Source: Myxococcaceae bacterium
Lineage (GTDB): Bacteria; Myxococcota_A; Polyangia; Polyangiales; Ga0077539
Reading direction: 5' to 3'
NCBI GenBank assembly: GCA_004297725.1
Contig: SCUS01000071.1
Coordinates: forward strand, 310,001-374,000
Length of the DNA stretch: 64,000 nt
Of this stretch, positions 42,282 through 51,392 are shown piece by piece. The notes below the pieces were generated by a model. That model had not been told where the DNA came from, did no database searches, and saw only the letters and a program-made list of their open reading frames with translations. How positions within the stretch are numbered: the first letter of the stretch is position 1; each line of letters starts with the position of its first letter. Made by a program: the position numbers and the translations under genes.

Positions 42282-44564
42282 TCAGCGCTTCAGCAGGCGC
42301 TCGAAGGGGTTGTTCTTGAACTCCTGCTTCGGGGCCTGCGGCGCCTGCTGCGGCCGACCGCCCTGACCGCCTCTCGGCCCCTGCTGCGGCTGCGACGGCG
42401 CTCCGCCTGCGGGCTTCGCGGCGATGGGGCCGGACTTCGCCGTGAGGGCGATGCGCTTGCGCACCAGGTCGACCTCGACCACGCGCACCTTGATCTTGTC
42501 GCCCGCGCGCACGACCTCCGCCGGGTCGCGCACGAAGCGGTCGGAGAGCTGCGAGACGTGGACGAGCCCGTCCTGGTGCACCCCGATGTCCACGAAGGCG
42601 CCGAAGGCCGTGACGTTGGTGACGATGCCCTCCAGCGCCATGCCCGGCTTGAGGTCGTTGAGCGAGCGCACGTCGTCGCGAAACTTCGGCGCCTCGAAGT
42701 CCGCGCGAGGGTCGCGGCCGGGCTTCTGAAGCTCCTGGAGGATGTCCCTCAGGGTGAACTCCCCGAGGTCGCCGGAGACGTACTTCTGCCACTGCACCCT
42801 GGCCGCGAGGGCCGCGTTGCCGACCAGCGTGCCCACGTCGGTGCCGAGGTCCTTCGCCATGCTCTCGACCACGGGGTAGCGCTCCGGGTGCACCGCCGAC
42901 GCGTCGAGGGGGGAGGCCCCGTCGCGCACCCGGAGGAAGCCCGCGCACTGCTCGAAGGTCTTCGGCCCGAGGCCCGCCACGTCCAACAGCTCCTTTCGGG
43001 AGCGGAAGGCCCCGGCGGTCTCGCGGTGCGCCACGATGCGCCGGGCCAGCGTCGGCCCGATGCCCGCCACGCGAGAGAGCAGCGGCGCGCTCGCGGTGTT
43101 GAGCTCGACCCCGACGGAGTTCACGCAGCTCTCCACCACCTCGTCGAGCTTGCGGGCGAGCAGCGCCTGGAAGACGTCGTGCTGGTACTGCCCGACGCCG
43201 ATGGACTTCGGGTCGACCTTCACCAGCTCGGCGAGCGGGTCTTGCAGCCGACGGGCGATGGAGATGGCCCCGCGCACCGTGAGGTCGAGGTCGGGAAACT
43301 CCTCCCGGGCGACGTCCGAGGCCGAGTACACGCTCGCGCCCGACTCGCTCACCATCACCGTGAAGACTCCCCCGGAGACGCCCAGCACCTCGCGCACGAA
43401 GGCCTCGGTCTCGCGCCCGTGGGTGCCGTTGCCCACCGCCACCGCCGCGGGGTGGTGCTTCGCCACCAGGCCCAGCAGGATCTCCCTCGACCGCGCCACC
43501 GCCGCGTCGCCCTGCACCAGGTGGAGCAGCGTGTGGTCGAGCAGCCGGCCCGTGGCGTCGACCACCGCGACCTTGCAGCCCGTGCGCTGCCCCGGGTCGA
43601 TGCCGATGACCGTGCGGGCGCCGAAGGGGGCCGCGAGCAGCAGCGCCCGGAGGTTTTGCGCGAACACGTCGACGGCCCCTCGGTCGGCGCGGAGCTTGAG
43701 CTCGACGCGCACCTCGCTCTCGATGGAGGGCGCCACGAGGCGCTTCCACGCGTCGGTCACCGCCAGCTCGAGCTGCTCCCGCCACGGCGAGGCCGGGCGC
43801 CGGCCCGCGAGCACCCCGAGGTGGGCGATGCACCTCGCGGTGTCGACCTCCAGCTCCGAGCGCAGGACGTTCTCCGCCTCGCCGCGGCGCACCGCGAGGA
43901 AGCGGTGCGAGGGCAGCGTGCGCACCGCCTCGCGGAAGTCGTAGTAGGCCTCGAACTTCGTCGGGGCGTTCACGTCCGGGGCCTTCGTCACGACCAGCGC
44001 CGACTCGTCGAGGTACAGCTCCCTCGCCCAGCTCCGCACGGCGGGCGTCTCCGCGACGGACTCCGCGACGATGTCCCTCGCGCCCTGAAGCGCCTCCTTC
44101 ACCGTGGCGACGCCCTTCTCGGCGTTGACGAAGCGCTCGGCCTCGGCCAGCGGATCGCCCTCCTCGGGCTGCGCCGCGATGCGCTGGGCGAGGGGGTCGA
44201 GGCCCTTCTCCCGGGCGATCATGGCGCGGGTGCGGCGCTTGGGCTTGAAGGGCAGGTAGAGGTCTTCGAGCTCGGCCTTGGTGCGGCAGGCGTTGATGCG
44301 GTCGCGCAGGGCGTCGTCGAGCTTGCCCTGCTTGCCGATCTCCTCGAGCACCGCGGCGCGGCGCTCTTCGAGCTCCTTCAGGTAGGCGTGGCGCTCTTCG
44401 ATGGTGCGGATCTGCACCTCGTCGAGGCCGTTGGTGGCCTCCTTCCGGTAGCGGGCGATGAAGGGCACCGTCGCCCCGCCGAGCAGCAGCTCGACCACGG
44501 CGTGCACGCCGCGCGACGCGACCCCCAACTCCTCTGCGATGACCGAGACCGGATCGAGCGCCAT
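42282..44564 (-). CDS. tex: Tex-family RNA-binding transcription accessory protein
   Basis: This 760-residue product has every part of Tex: the N-terminal helical region (ATVPFIARYRKEATNG), a YqgF-like RNase H domain (VIGIDPGQRTGCKVAVVDATG, here given as GIDPGQRTG and CKVAVVD), tandem helix-hairpin-helix motifs (VAGIGPTLARRIVAHR and LLDVAGLGPKTFEQ) and a C-terminal S1 domain (GIVTNVTAFGAFVDIGVHQ). Tex binds nucleic acid and acts with RNA polymerase or in RNA decay. The ATG at 44564 is preferred over TTG 44570 because GGAGGAGG lies 9 bases upstream. A Pro/Gln-rich tail of about 45 residues follows S1. Confidence 0.95.
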   Translation of the reverse strand: MALDPVSVIAEELGVASRGVHAVVELLLGGATVPFIARYRKEATNGLDEVQIRTIEERHAYLKELEERRAAVLEEIGKQGKLDDALRDRINACRTKAELEDLYLPFKPKRRTRAMIAREKGLDPLAQRIAAQPEEGDPLAEAERFVNAEKGVATVKEALQGARDIVAESVAETPAVRSWARELYLDESALVVTKAPDVNAPTKFEAYYDFREAVRTLPSHRFLAVRRGEAENVLRSELEVDTARCIAHLGVLAGRRPASPWREQLELAVTDAWKRLVAPSIESEVRVELKLRADRGAVDVFAQNLRALLLAAPFGARTVIGIDPGQRTGCKVAVVDATGRLLDHTLLHLVQGDAAVARSREILLGLVAKHHPAAVAVGNGTHGRETEAFVREVLGVSGGVFTVMVSESGASVYSASDVAREEFPDLDLTVRGAISIARRLQDPLAELVKVDPKSIGVGQYQHDVFQALLARKLDEVVESCVNSVGVELNTASAPLLSRVAGIGPTLARRIVAHRETAGAFRSRKELLDVAGLGPKTFEQCAGFLRVRDGASPLDASAVHPERYPVVESMAKDLGTDVGTLVGNAALAARVQWQKYVSGDLGEFTLRDILQELQKPGRDPRADFEAPKFRDDVRSLNDLKPGMALEGIVTNVTAFGAFVDIGVHQDGLVHVSQLSDRFVRDPAEVVRAGDKIKVRVVEVDLVRKRIALTAKSGPIAAKPAGGAPSQPQQGPRGGQGGRPQQAPQAPKQEFKNNPFERLLKR

Positions 44565-44584
44565 CTCCAAGAACCTCCTCCGAC

Positions 44585-44623
44585 AAAACGGGGGCGGAAC
44601 CTAAGCGCACCCTCATGCCCCCG
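44585..44623 (-). terminator. candidate intrinsic terminator
   Basis: On the minus strand CGGGGGC and GCCCCCG form a perfect 7-bp stem with a 21-base loop, followed by TTTT. It lies between the zinc-ribbon membrane protein gene and tex. The long loop makes it uncertain. Confidence 0.4.
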
Positions 44624-44681
44624 CAACGCCTTGCGTCGGCGCTCGGGACGTTGGCTGTCCGGCGATGAGCTCCGGTGGTGT

Positions 44682-45746
44682 CTAGAGGGAGGGCACCGGG
44701 TCGCGCATCGCGAAGCCCAGCTCGATCTGGCGCAGGATCACCCCGCCGATGCTGGCCTCGCCGGAGGCCTCGAGCATCGCCGCGAGCTCTGCGCAGACGG
44801 CCCCGGCCGGGCGCAGCTCCGCGCCGGGAGGGAGCATCGACTCGAGCCGCACCCGGGTCTCGCGGCGGTACCGCGGGTCGCCCTTCGACATCGCGCAGAC
44901 CGCCTGCGGGAGCCGCGCCCAGGGGGCCTCCTGGGAGGTCTCGGCGACGGCCGCCGCGGCCCGGTACGGCAGCCGCGGATCGGCCTGCGCGACGGTCACC
45001 GTCGGCGCCTCGATGGCGTCGAGGAGGCGGGCCTCGAGGAAGTCCCTGCTCGTCGCGCCGGGCAGCGCGTCGGTGCGGCGCAGCTCGAGGCCGACCGGGT
45101 GCTCCTGGCGGGTGAGCTTCTGGCCGTTGTGCGACCAGTTCACGTCGCGGCTCACCCGGAGCTGCAGCCGCTGTCGCCCGGCGAGCGAGAGCAGCGTGGC
45201 GAGCAGCGCCACGTCGACCCGCGGAGGACTTCCGCGCAGCCCGTGCACCGTCGGGATCTCGGTGCGCAGCGCCCCGTAGTGCGCGAAGGCCTCGAGGGCG
45301 GAGAGGGCGTTACCGGGGATGGTAAGCGCCGGGCCGGAGAAGCGACCGCCGCCGCTGGCGGAGATCACTCGACCGAGGCGGGTGGTCGCCGCCGCGCTGC
45401 GCCCGTTGATCGGGGGGTGCATCCACGAGCGCTCGAGGAGGTTGATGGTGCTGCCCCAGAGCAGGCCGAGGCCGACCGGGACGCCGGCGCCGACGACGAT
45501 GATGCCGATCACCACCTGGAGGATGCGCTGCCCGAGGCCGGGGCCAATCCAGCCGTGGAGGAACGCCGCAGCCGCGAGCAGGCACGCGAGGCCCGAGATG
45601 GTCCCGACGACCCAGAGGAAGAGCTTGCCGAGGAGGTCGCCGAAGGTGCGCGGCGCGGGCTCCCAGCGAGGCTCCGGGGCGCTGCAGCGAGGGCACGCGC
45701 AGCCCCGGGGGACCTCCTCACCGCACTGTGCGCACAACCTCAACAC
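44682..45746 (-). CDS. zinc-ribbon membrane protein of unknown function
   Basis: This 354-residue protein begins with an N-terminal zinc ribbon (CAQCGEEVPRGCACPRC) and two membrane helices (LFLWVVGTISGLACLLAAAAF and ILQVVIGIIVVGAGVPVGLGL). A soluble domain of about 240 residues follows, containing ALLATLLSLAGRQRLQLRVSRD, and ends in IGGVILRQIELGFAM. The GTG start has GAGGAG upstream. It is probably a membrane-bound cytoplasmic protein. I recognise no family for the soluble part. One palindrome copy lies inside. Confidence 0.7.
   Translation of the reverse strand: MLRLCAQCGEEVPRGCACPRCSAPEPRWEPAPRTFGDLLGKLFLWVVGTISGLACLLAAAAFLHGWIGPGLGQRILQVVIGIIVVGAGVPVGLGLLWGSTINLLERSWMHPPINGRSAAATTRLGRVISASGGGRFSGPALTIPGNALSALEAFAHYGALRTEIPTVHGLRGSPPRVDVALLATLLSLAGRQRLQLRVSRDVNWSHNGQKLTRQEHPVGLELRRTDALPGATSRDFLEARLLDAIEAPTVTVAQADPRLPYRAAAAVAETSQEAPWARLPQAVCAMSKGDPRYRRETRVRLESMLPPGAELRPAGAVCAELAAMLEASGEASIGGVILRQIELGFAMRDPVPSL
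45310..45325. repeat. 16-bp palindrome TTACC-N6-GGTAA, copy 5
   Basis: TTACC-GGGGAT-GGTAA, perfect arms. On the minus strand it is read CTT-ACC-ATC-CCC-GGT-AAC in the zinc-ribbon gene, with rare CTT and GGT. Confidence 0.75.
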
Positions 45747-45817
45747 GGCTCCTCAGGGTCTCCCTCGAGCGGAGAGGGTGGACCGATCAGACTCGCCATC
45801 TAAGGGCCAACATCGAG

Positions 45818-46954
45818 TCAGAGCCCGACGACCAGGTGGGCGCCCAGGTCGAGGGTGACCGGCGTGGTCTCGGGCAGCACCCAGAGCGTGGGCGAGAGCA
45901 GGTCGAGGTTGAGCCGCACCCTGCGAGAGAGCGAGAAGCTCACCCCCGCGGTCAGCCTGAACACGGGGCCGTTCTGCGGGAGGTACCCGATCTCCGCGCG
46001 CAGCGGGATGAAGACCCGACGGCCGGGGAGCAGGTCGACGGCGGTCTCGACGCCGGCGAGGAAGAGCACGTTGGAGACACGCTCGTCCCGCCCTCGGAGG
46101 TTCACGTAGTCGGCGGAGAGGGAGAAGCCCAGGCGGTCCTTGGGAAAGTAGGAGACGCGCGCGGCGACGAGGGCGTTGACGAAGCCGTCGCGACCCGGCC
46201 CGAGGGCGGCGATGGCGCCGATGCTGAGCTCCCAGCGCTGGGGGTGCGCCCGGGGGCGTCGTCGGCGTCGCGCCGGGGCGCTCGCGGGCGTCGCGGCGTC
46301 GTCGCCGGGGGGCGGTTCGCCCGCGCTGATGGGCCGCTCACCCGCGGGGGCCTGGCCGACCCTCGGCGGCACGAGCAGCGGCGGCAGCGCCTCGCGAATG
46401 GCCGCGCCGAGCTGGAACTGCGTCGCCGTCACGTCGCGGGTGCGCTCCTCGGGCTCGACCGCCACGCGAACGCGGAGGTGGACGACGTACTGCCCCTGCG
46501 CCGCGCGCACCTCCGCGGTCACCGCGAGCGGCGTCTGGAGGGCGCGCTCGAGGGTGAAGATCCCGTCGGCGGGCACCGGGAAGGGCAGCGCGAGCCGCCG
46601 CGCGGCGTCGTAGAGCTCGGCCTGAGGCACCACCTGGAAGCCCATCGCGGCGATGGCCTCCCGCAGCACGTTGGTGACGTAGCGCCCGGCCGCGGCGTCG
46701 ACCCCGATGGGCGCCGCGTCGATGACCGCGGTGCGCGGTCCGGCGGCGACCGGCGCGGGTGGCGGCGGCGGAACCTCCACGGGCGGCGTCGCAGCCTCGG
46801 CGGGCGGCGGCGGCGGCGGCGCGGCCTCGGCGGGCGGCGGGGAGGCCGGAGCGGTGGGTGGGGGCGGCTGCGGCACGGGTTGCGCGCCCAGGCTCGCGGC
46901 CTGGAGGAGCGTGAGCAGGCCAAGGACACAAGCATGTCGGGCGCGAAGCATCAT
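45818..46954 (-). CDS. secreted/outer-membrane protein with barrel-like C-terminus
   Basis: This 378-residue product has signal peptide MMLRARHACVLGLLTLLQAASLGAQ. A Pro/Ala-rich stretch is followed by a mixed domain (TAVIDAAPIGVDAAAGRYVT) resembling periplasmic regions that handle an N-terminal GNA1162-like fold. The last 130 residues consist of alternating strands (LSIGAIAALG, VSYFPKDRLGFSLSADYV, LRAEIGYLPQ, FRLTAGVSFSL, VTLDLGAHLVVGL), consistent with a small outer-membrane barrel. The ATG lies 8 bases after TAGATT with no ribosome-binding site, so the mRNA may be leaderless. Confidence 0.72.
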   Translation of the reverse strand: MMLRARHACVLGLLTLLQAASLGAQPVPQPPPPTAPASPPPAEAAPPPPPPAEAATPPVEVPPPPPAPVAAGPRTAVIDAAPIGVDAAAGRYVTNVLREAIAAMGFQVVPQAELYDAARRLALPFPVPADGIFTLERALQTPLAVTAEVRAAQGQYVVHLRVRVAVEPEERTRDVTATQFQLGAAIREALPPLLVPPRVGQAPAGERPISAGEPPPGDDAATPASAPARRRRRPRAHPQRWELSIGAIAALGPGRDGFVNALVAARVSYFPKDRLGFSLSADYVNLRGRDERVSNVLFLAGVETAVDLLPGRRVFIPLRAEIGYLPQNGPVFRLTAGVSFSLSRRVRLNLDLLSPTLWVLPETTPVTLDLGAHLVVGL

Positions 46955-46962
46955 CGGCGCGG

Positions 46963-46968
46963 AATCTA
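46963..46968 (-). promoter_or_regulatory. -10-like element ahead of a leaderless start
   Basis: TAGATT on the minus strand is followed by CCGCGCCG and then ATG (46954). The same 8-base spacer follows TACACT ahead of the CRP-like gene at 50737. Confidence 0.45.
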
Positions 46969-47063
46969 TCGGAATCGCTCCGAGGGCGCACCAGAGGGGG
47001 CGGAGGCTCCGGTCGGTGCCGCGGAGTTGCGGGCGCGACGCCACCGATGGGACAAAGTAAGGC

Positions 47064-47876
47064 ATGCGCTTTCGAGAGAACGGTCCCGCGCTGGTGGGCG
47101 TGATCCACCTCAACCCGCTGCCGGGGTCGCCTCGCTCCTCGCTCACGATGGCCTCGCTCCGAGCGCGCACCGCCGAGGACGCCCTCGCGCTCGCCTCGGC
47201 GGGCTTCGACGCCGTGCTGGTGGAGAACTTCGGCGACGCGCCCTTCTACCGGGACGCGGTGCCTCCGGAGACCGTCGCGGCGATGGCGGTGCTCGCGGGG
47301 GTCGCGCGGTCGGCCTCGGGATTACCCATCGGGGTAAACATCCTCCGCAACGACGGCGCCTCGGCGCTGGCGGTGGCGGTCGCGACCGAGGCTCGCTTCA
47401 TCCGGGTGAACATCCTCGCGGGCGCGCGGGTGGCCGACCAGGGGGTGATCCAGACCGACTCGGCGAGGCTGCTGCGGATGCGGCGCCACCTCGACGCGGC
47501 GGGCGTCGGCATCGTGGCCGACGTCGGGGTGAAGCACTCCACCTCGCTGGGCGCGAGCGGCGACGAGGCCGTGGCCGAGGAGGCCGTGGAGGTGGTCGAG
47601 CGCGCCCTCGCCGACGTGGTGGTGGTGACCGGGGTGCGCACCGGCGCGGAGGCCGACGAGCGCCTGTTGGCGAGGGTGAAGCGGGCGGTCCCGAGCCACC
47701 CGGTGTGGCTCGGCAGCGGCGTGCGCGCGGAGACCGCGGCCCGGTGGGCGGCGCTGGCCGACGGCGTCATCGTCGGGAGCGCGCTGCGGGAGGGCGGGCG
47801 CGCCGGCGGCCCCATCGACGCGGCGAGGGCCGCGGCCTTCGCGAAGGCGTGGCGGGGTGAGGAGGCCGGGCGGTGA
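47064..47876 (+). CDS. BtpA/SgcQ-family protein
   Basis: This 270-residue TIM-barrel-type protein starts with VGVIHLNPLPGSPRSS and contains VLVENFGDAPFY, PIGVNILRNDGASAL, VKHSTSLG and VTGVRTGAEAD, the marks of the BtpA family (PF03437). BtpA is linked to photosystem I biogenesis in cyanobacteria, and SgcQ-like members occur in sugar operons. In non-photosynthetic bacteria the role is unclear. The DciA-like gene follows with a GTGA overlap. One palindrome copy lies inside, at the PIGVN motif. Confidence 0.88.
   Translation: MRFRENGPALVGVIHLNPLPGSPRSSLTMASLRARTAEDALALASAGFDAVLVENFGDAPFYRDAVPPETVAAMAVLAGVARSASGLPIGVNILRNDGASALAVAVATEARFIRVNILAGARVADQGVIQTDSARLLRMRRHLDAAGVGIVADVGVKHSTSLGASGDEAVAEEAVEVVERALADVVVVTGVRTGAEADERLLARVKRAVPSHPVWLGSGVRAETAARWAALADGVIVGSALREGGRAGGPIDAARAAAFAKAWRGEEAGR
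47322..47337. repeat. 16-bp palindrome TTACC-N6-GGTAA, copy 6
   Basis: TTACC-CATCGG-GGTAA, perfect arms. It is read TTA-CCC-ATC-GGG-GTA-AAC (LPIGVN) in the BtpA gene, using rare TTA and GTA codons. Confidence 0.8.
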
Positions 47877-48361
47877 AGCTGCGCCGCAACGACCGCTACG
47901 AGCCCATCGGCACGGCGCACATCGGCACCCTGCTGGCCGAGGCGATCCGTGACCCGTCGAGGGTGCGCCAGGCGCTCGGGGTCTGGCCCGCGTGGGAGGA
48001 GGCCGTCGGCCCGGACATCGCCGCGGCCACGCAGCCGGTCTCGCTGCGCTCCGGGGTGCTCACGGTCTGGGTGCGCAACACCACCTGGCTGCAGGAGCTC
48101 CACGCCCAGAGGCAGCAGCTGCTGGCGAGGGTGCGGCGCGTGGTGGCCGGGGTGGAGGTCACCGAGCTGCGCTTCAAGCAGGGCCCGCGGGGGGCGATGC
48201 CCGCGAAGGTCGAGCCGGTGAAGAAGCTGGTGGTGCGCCCGGCGCCGGTCCCGTACGAGCTCACGCAGACGATCCGCGAGGTGCCGTCTCCGACGCTGCG
48301 CGGCGTGCTGATCAAGGTCGCCTCGCGCTGGGCGGGCCTGCAGCGCCTCCGCGGACTCTGA
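47873..48361 (+). CDS. DUF721/DciA-like protein
   Basis: This 162-residue protein of the DUF721 family is related to DciA, a loader of the replicative helicase in many bacteria. The core is VWPAWEEAVGPDIAAATQPVSL, then GVLTVWVRNTTWLQELHAQR (both typical). A basic C-terminal part follows. The GTG start overlaps the stop of the BtpA-family gene in GTGA, so translation is coupled. Loading of helicase is inferred from family membership. Confidence 0.82.
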   Translation: MKLRRNDRYEPIGTAHIGTLLAEAIRDPSRVRQALGVWPAWEEAVGPDIAAATQPVSLRSGVLTVWVRNTTWLQELHAQRQQLLARVRRVVAGVEVTELRFKQGPRGAMPAKVEPVKKLVVRPAPVPYELTQTIREVPSPTLRGVLIKVASRWAGLQRLRGL

Positions 48362-48368
48362 AGCGTCT

Positions 48369-49517
48369 CTAGGCCGCGGCGAGGCAGGCCGTGATGGCCT
48401 CGCCGTCGCGGGCGATGCGCACCTCGCCGAGGCCGTCGATGCGCCGCAGGTCGTCGGGCTCTCTCACCTCGGCGCCCGCGATCGCCTCGAGGCAGTGCCC
48501 CGGGAGCACCACCTGCACGTCGATGCCGCGCGCCGCCGCGGTCTCGGCGCGCCATCGCTGGAGCGCCACCTCGCGCCGCCGACGCAGCGCCCCGTCCATG
48601 CCCGAGCGCTCGGACTCGAAGAGGTACCGCTCGTCGGGCGGAACGTCCCCGTCCGCCTCGCCCTCGCGCACCGCGCCCGCCCAGAGGCCGAGGGCCTCCT
48701 CGTCGCGCAGCCCGCCCTGGATCATCGACTTCATCCGCTCGTTGGAGTGCGGTCGCCTGCGCGCGAGCTCGATCATGGCGGCGTTGCTCAGCACCCGCCC
48801 GGAGGGGAGGTCGCGCGCCTCGGCGAGGCTCTCCCGCGCCGACGCGAGCCGGCGGAGCACCGCGCGGCCCGCGGCGTCGAGCCCGTGTCGGCCCTTCACC
48901 TTCGCGTAGGGCAGGCGGTCGTCGTCGGCGTCTCGCAGCGCCCGGCGCAGGGCGTAGCCGGTCTCCTCCAGCACCTCGCCGTGGATGAGCCTCGCGCGGG
49001 CGTCGGCGTCGAGCTCCCGGTGCAGGTCGTGGAGGTGGCGGACGTCGCCCGCGAGGTAGGTGCGCAGCGCGTCGTCGAGCGGCCGCATCGCCCAGTCGTG
49101 CTGCTGGAACTTCTTGTCGAGCGCGACCCCGAAGCGCTTGGAGAGCAGCGTGGCGAGCCCCGTCTCCCGCAGCCCGAGGAAGCGCGCGTGCACCGAGGTG
49201 TCGACGACCCGTCCCAGGGTGATTCCGGCGCCGCGCAGCAGCCACGCGTCGAAGTAGAGGTCGTGGAGGATCTTCACCGGGCCGCCGCTCCCCAGCACCT
49301 CGCCCAGCACGTCGCCCAGGGGGAGCGCGAGCGCGAGCGTGTCGAAGATGAACACCTCCCCGTCGGGCAGCGCGCACTGGAGCACGCACAGCCGACTCTT
49401 CCAGTGGTGGAGCCCGTCGCTCTCGCAGTCGATGGCGAGGGAGGCCGCCGCGGCGAGCCGTGGGACCACGGAGTGCAGTGCGTCGGGCTGATCGATGAGG
49501 TGGGTGTGGGCGGTCAC
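48369..49517 (-). CDS. rnd: RNase D-like 3'-5' exonuclease with HRDC domain
   Basis: This 382-residue protein has the DEDD exonuclease fold: Exo I AIDCESDGL, Exo II KILHDLYFDAWLL (HDLYFD in place of the usual H-N-x-x-x-D), and Exo III with YLAGDVRHLHDLH (Asp present, Tyr four residues before it). A helical HRDC-like domain follows (LSNAAMIELARRRPHSNERM) near residue 250. RNase D trims tRNA and other stable RNA 3' ends. The GTG start lies 19 bases after the stop of the upstream lipoprotein-like gene, so they probably form an operon. Confidence 0.87.
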   Translation of the reverse strand: MTAHTHLIDQPDALHSVVPRLAAAASLAIDCESDGLHHWKSRLCVLQCALPDGEVFIFDTLALALPLGDVLGEVLGSGGPVKILHDLYFDAWLLRGAGITLGRVVDTSVHARFLGLRETGLATLLSKRFGVALDKKFQQHDWAMRPLDDALRTYLAGDVRHLHDLHRELDADARARLIHGEVLEETGYALRRALRDADDDRLPYAKVKGRHGLDAAGRAVLRRLASARESLAEARDLPSGRVLSNAAMIELARRRPHSNERMKSMIQGGLRDEEALGLWAGAVREGEADGDVPPDERYLFESERSGMDGALRRRREVALQRWRAETAAARGIDVQVVLPGHCLEAIAGAEVREPDDLRRIDGLGEVRIARDGEAITACLAAA

Positions 49518-49536
49518 GCGCAGGATGTCGGGTGCT

Positions 49537-50592
49537 TTACCGCAACGAGGCCGCCATCACCACGTCTCGCACGAAGGTGTCGAAGCGCAGCTCGGCGTGC
49601 ACCGAGCGACCGCCGCGCGCGCCGTCGAAGACGACGGTCCCGGCGGCGCGGCCTCCACGACGACGGGGTGCGTGGGTGAGGGTGACCGCGGCGCGCAGCG
49701 TCCCGTCGGCCGTCGACATCGCCGGGGAGCCCGCCACGACGAGCGCCGCGTCGAGGGCGAGCGAGCTCCCTCGCCTGGAGGGCGCCGTCACCCCGACGAG
49801 GGTGCGCTCGAGGGCCATGGCGTCCGAGGAGGGCCACCCCAGCGCGGGATCGATGATCCAGAGGGCGCCGGACTCGTCGAGGAAGACCCCTCGGAGCAGC
49901 CAGGGGACCGGGGTCTCGACGCTGGCGTCGCCGGCCGGGGTCGACCACGCGTTGAGGCTCTCCTCGGGCGCGATGGGGGCCGCGCGGGGGAGCGCCGGGA
50001 GCACCGCGCGCACGGCCTCGAGGTCGCGCGCGCAGCTCGGGCGCAGCAGCGGGTCGAGGGCCTCGCAGGGCCGGGGGTCGCCCGCCGAGAGCGCGAGGCA
50101 GCGGGTGCGCTCGGTGAGCGAGGCGGCGGCGCAGAGGGCGGCGTTGCGGCTGGCGAGGGCGACGCACACCGGGTCTCGGCCGCGCAGACCGGGCGCCGGG
50201 GGACAGGCCTCCGGGCGGGCCGCGGCGATGGAGGCGCGAAACGCGCAGGTCTCGCGGAGGCTGGAGAGGCGCACCGAGGCGCAGCGCTCGGGGGCGCGGG
50301 CCCTCACGGCGAGGTCGAGGCCGCAGGCGTCTTCGAGCAGCGCGTCGTCCTGGAGGGCGGCGAGGGCGCGGCCGAGCTCGGGGCCCATGGCCTCGCGGTT
50401 GCGGCGCACGCAGCGGCCCAGCGGGTCATCGCCGGGCGCCGCCGCGGGGGTCTCGCCGAGCCCCATGGGCGATGGGGCGGTGGGGCCGGGGCGCAGCGCG
50501 ACGGGCCGAGGGGGGACGCGGGGAGGCGTCGGGGCCCTCGGGCGGTCGTCGCACCCGAGGCCCAGGAGAGCGAGGCACAGCGCGCGTCTCAA
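49537..50592 (-). CDS. Cys-containing lipoprotein of unknown function
   Basis: The TTG at 50592 gives a compact signal peptide MRRALCLALLGLGCDD (Cys14) and 351 residues; an ATG at 50694 would add a long basic N-terminus. Asp at +2 and +3 after the lipid Cys would favour inner-membrane retention under E. coli rules. The Pro-rich linker is followed by a Cys-rich helical region with CASV, TCAF, EACPP, VCVALASRNAALCAAAS and CLALSAGDPRPC, then a strand-rich C-terminal half. The TAA stop lies 19 bases before the RNase D-like gene. Function unknown. Confidence 0.6.
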   Translation of the reverse strand: MRRALCLALLGLGCDDRPRAPTPPRVPPRPVALRPGPTAPSPMGLGETPAAAPGDDPLGRCVRRNREAMGPELGRALAALQDDALLEDACGLDLAVRARAPERCASVRLSSLRETCAFRASIAAARPEACPPAPGLRGRDPVCVALASRNAALCAAASLTERTRCLALSAGDPRPCEALDPLLRPSCARDLEAVRAVLPALPRAAPIAPEESLNAWSTPAGDASVETPVPWLLRGVFLDESGALWIIDPALGWPSSDAMALERTLVGVTAPSRRGSSLALDAALVVAGSPAMSTADGTLRAAVTLTHAPRRRGGRAAGTVVFDGARGGRSVHAELRFDTFVRDVVMAASLR

Positions 50593-50698
50593 GGTCGACA
50601 GAGCGAAGCAGTGTACGCAACGACGGAGGCCTCGACGGAGATTCCGAGACGCGAGCGCGCGGGTGAGCCCTCCACCCTCCGGGGCGCTGGCCATTGCT

Positions 50699-50728
50699 TT
50701 GACCCTGTCGGAGCGCGGCGCGTACACT
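50699..50728 (+). promoter_or_regulatory. sigma-70-type promoter for a leaderless mRNA
   Basis: TTGACC (50699-50704), an 18-base spacer and TACACT (50723-50728) form a good housekeeping promoter. The ATG at 50737 is 8 bases past the -10 and lacks a ribosome-binding site, so the transcript should start at or next to the start codon. Confidence 0.6.
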
Positions 50729-50736
50729 CCGCGCCG

Positions 50737-51390
50737 ATGGCGTCAGAACCTCTTTCCTCGCGATTCGGACGCAGCTTTCCTGCGGGAGAGGTGCTCTTCC
50801 GGGAGGGCGATCCCGGCGAGGAGATGTACGTGATCCAGACCGGGCGCGTTCGCATCTCGAAGGTGTTTCCCTCGGGCGAGCGCACGCTCGCGGTCATCGG
50901 TCCGGGGGAGTTCTTCGGCGAGATGGCGATCCTCAACGGCAAGCCGCGCACGGCCACGGCCACGGCGCTCGAAGCCCTGCACGCGCTGGTCATCGACGGC
51001 CGCACCTTCGAGGCGATGGTGCTGGGCAACGGCGAGATCGCGGTGCGGATGATCACCCGCCTCGCGCGCCGGCTCCACAGCGCCAACGCGTACATCGAGA
51101 TCCTGGCCCGGGCCGATCCCAGGGCGAGGGTGATCCTCGGGCTGGCGAGGGCCGGCGAGGAGTACGGCGAGCGGGTGGAGGGCGGCGGGGTGCGGCTGGC
51201 CCTCTCGTCCGAAGACCTGGCCTCGATGGTCGGCCTCGACGTGGCGGCCGTGCAGTCGGTGATCGACCGGCTCGTGCGGGTTCGCCTGGTCCGTCCCGCG
51301 GCGGAGGTGGACGGCTGGCTGCTGCCCGACCCGTCGCAGCTCTACGCCTTCGTCGACGCCCTCGAGCATCCGGCGGCGGAGGGCGCTTGA
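50737..51390 (+). CDS. CRP/FNR-like cyclic-nucleotide-binding regulator
   Basis: This 217-residue protein has an N-terminal cyclic-nucleotide-binding beta-roll with a good phosphate-binding cassette (FGEMAILNGKPRTATA: Gly-Glu, then Arg-Thr-Ala) and the long dimer helix VRMITRLARRLHSANAYIE. The C-terminal domain has a winged-helix form (LALSSEDLASMVGLDVAAVQ, then VIDRLVRVRLV). The cassette suggests it binds cAMP or a related nucleotide. The next gene encodes a class II phosphodiesterase-like protein that starts 2 bases after its stop, making a sensor-plus-degrader pair plausible. Confidence 0.88.
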   Translation: MASEPLSSRFGRSFPAGEVLFREGDPGEEMYVIQTGRVRISKVFPSGERTLAVIGPGEFFGEMAILNGKPRTATATALEALHALVIDGRTFEAMVLGNGEIAVRMITRLARRLHSANAYIEILARADPRARVILGLARAGEEYGERVEGGGVRLALSSEDLASMVGLDVAAVQSVIDRLVRVRLVRPAAEVDGWLLPDPSQLYAFVDALEHPAAEGA

Positions 51391-51392
51391 CG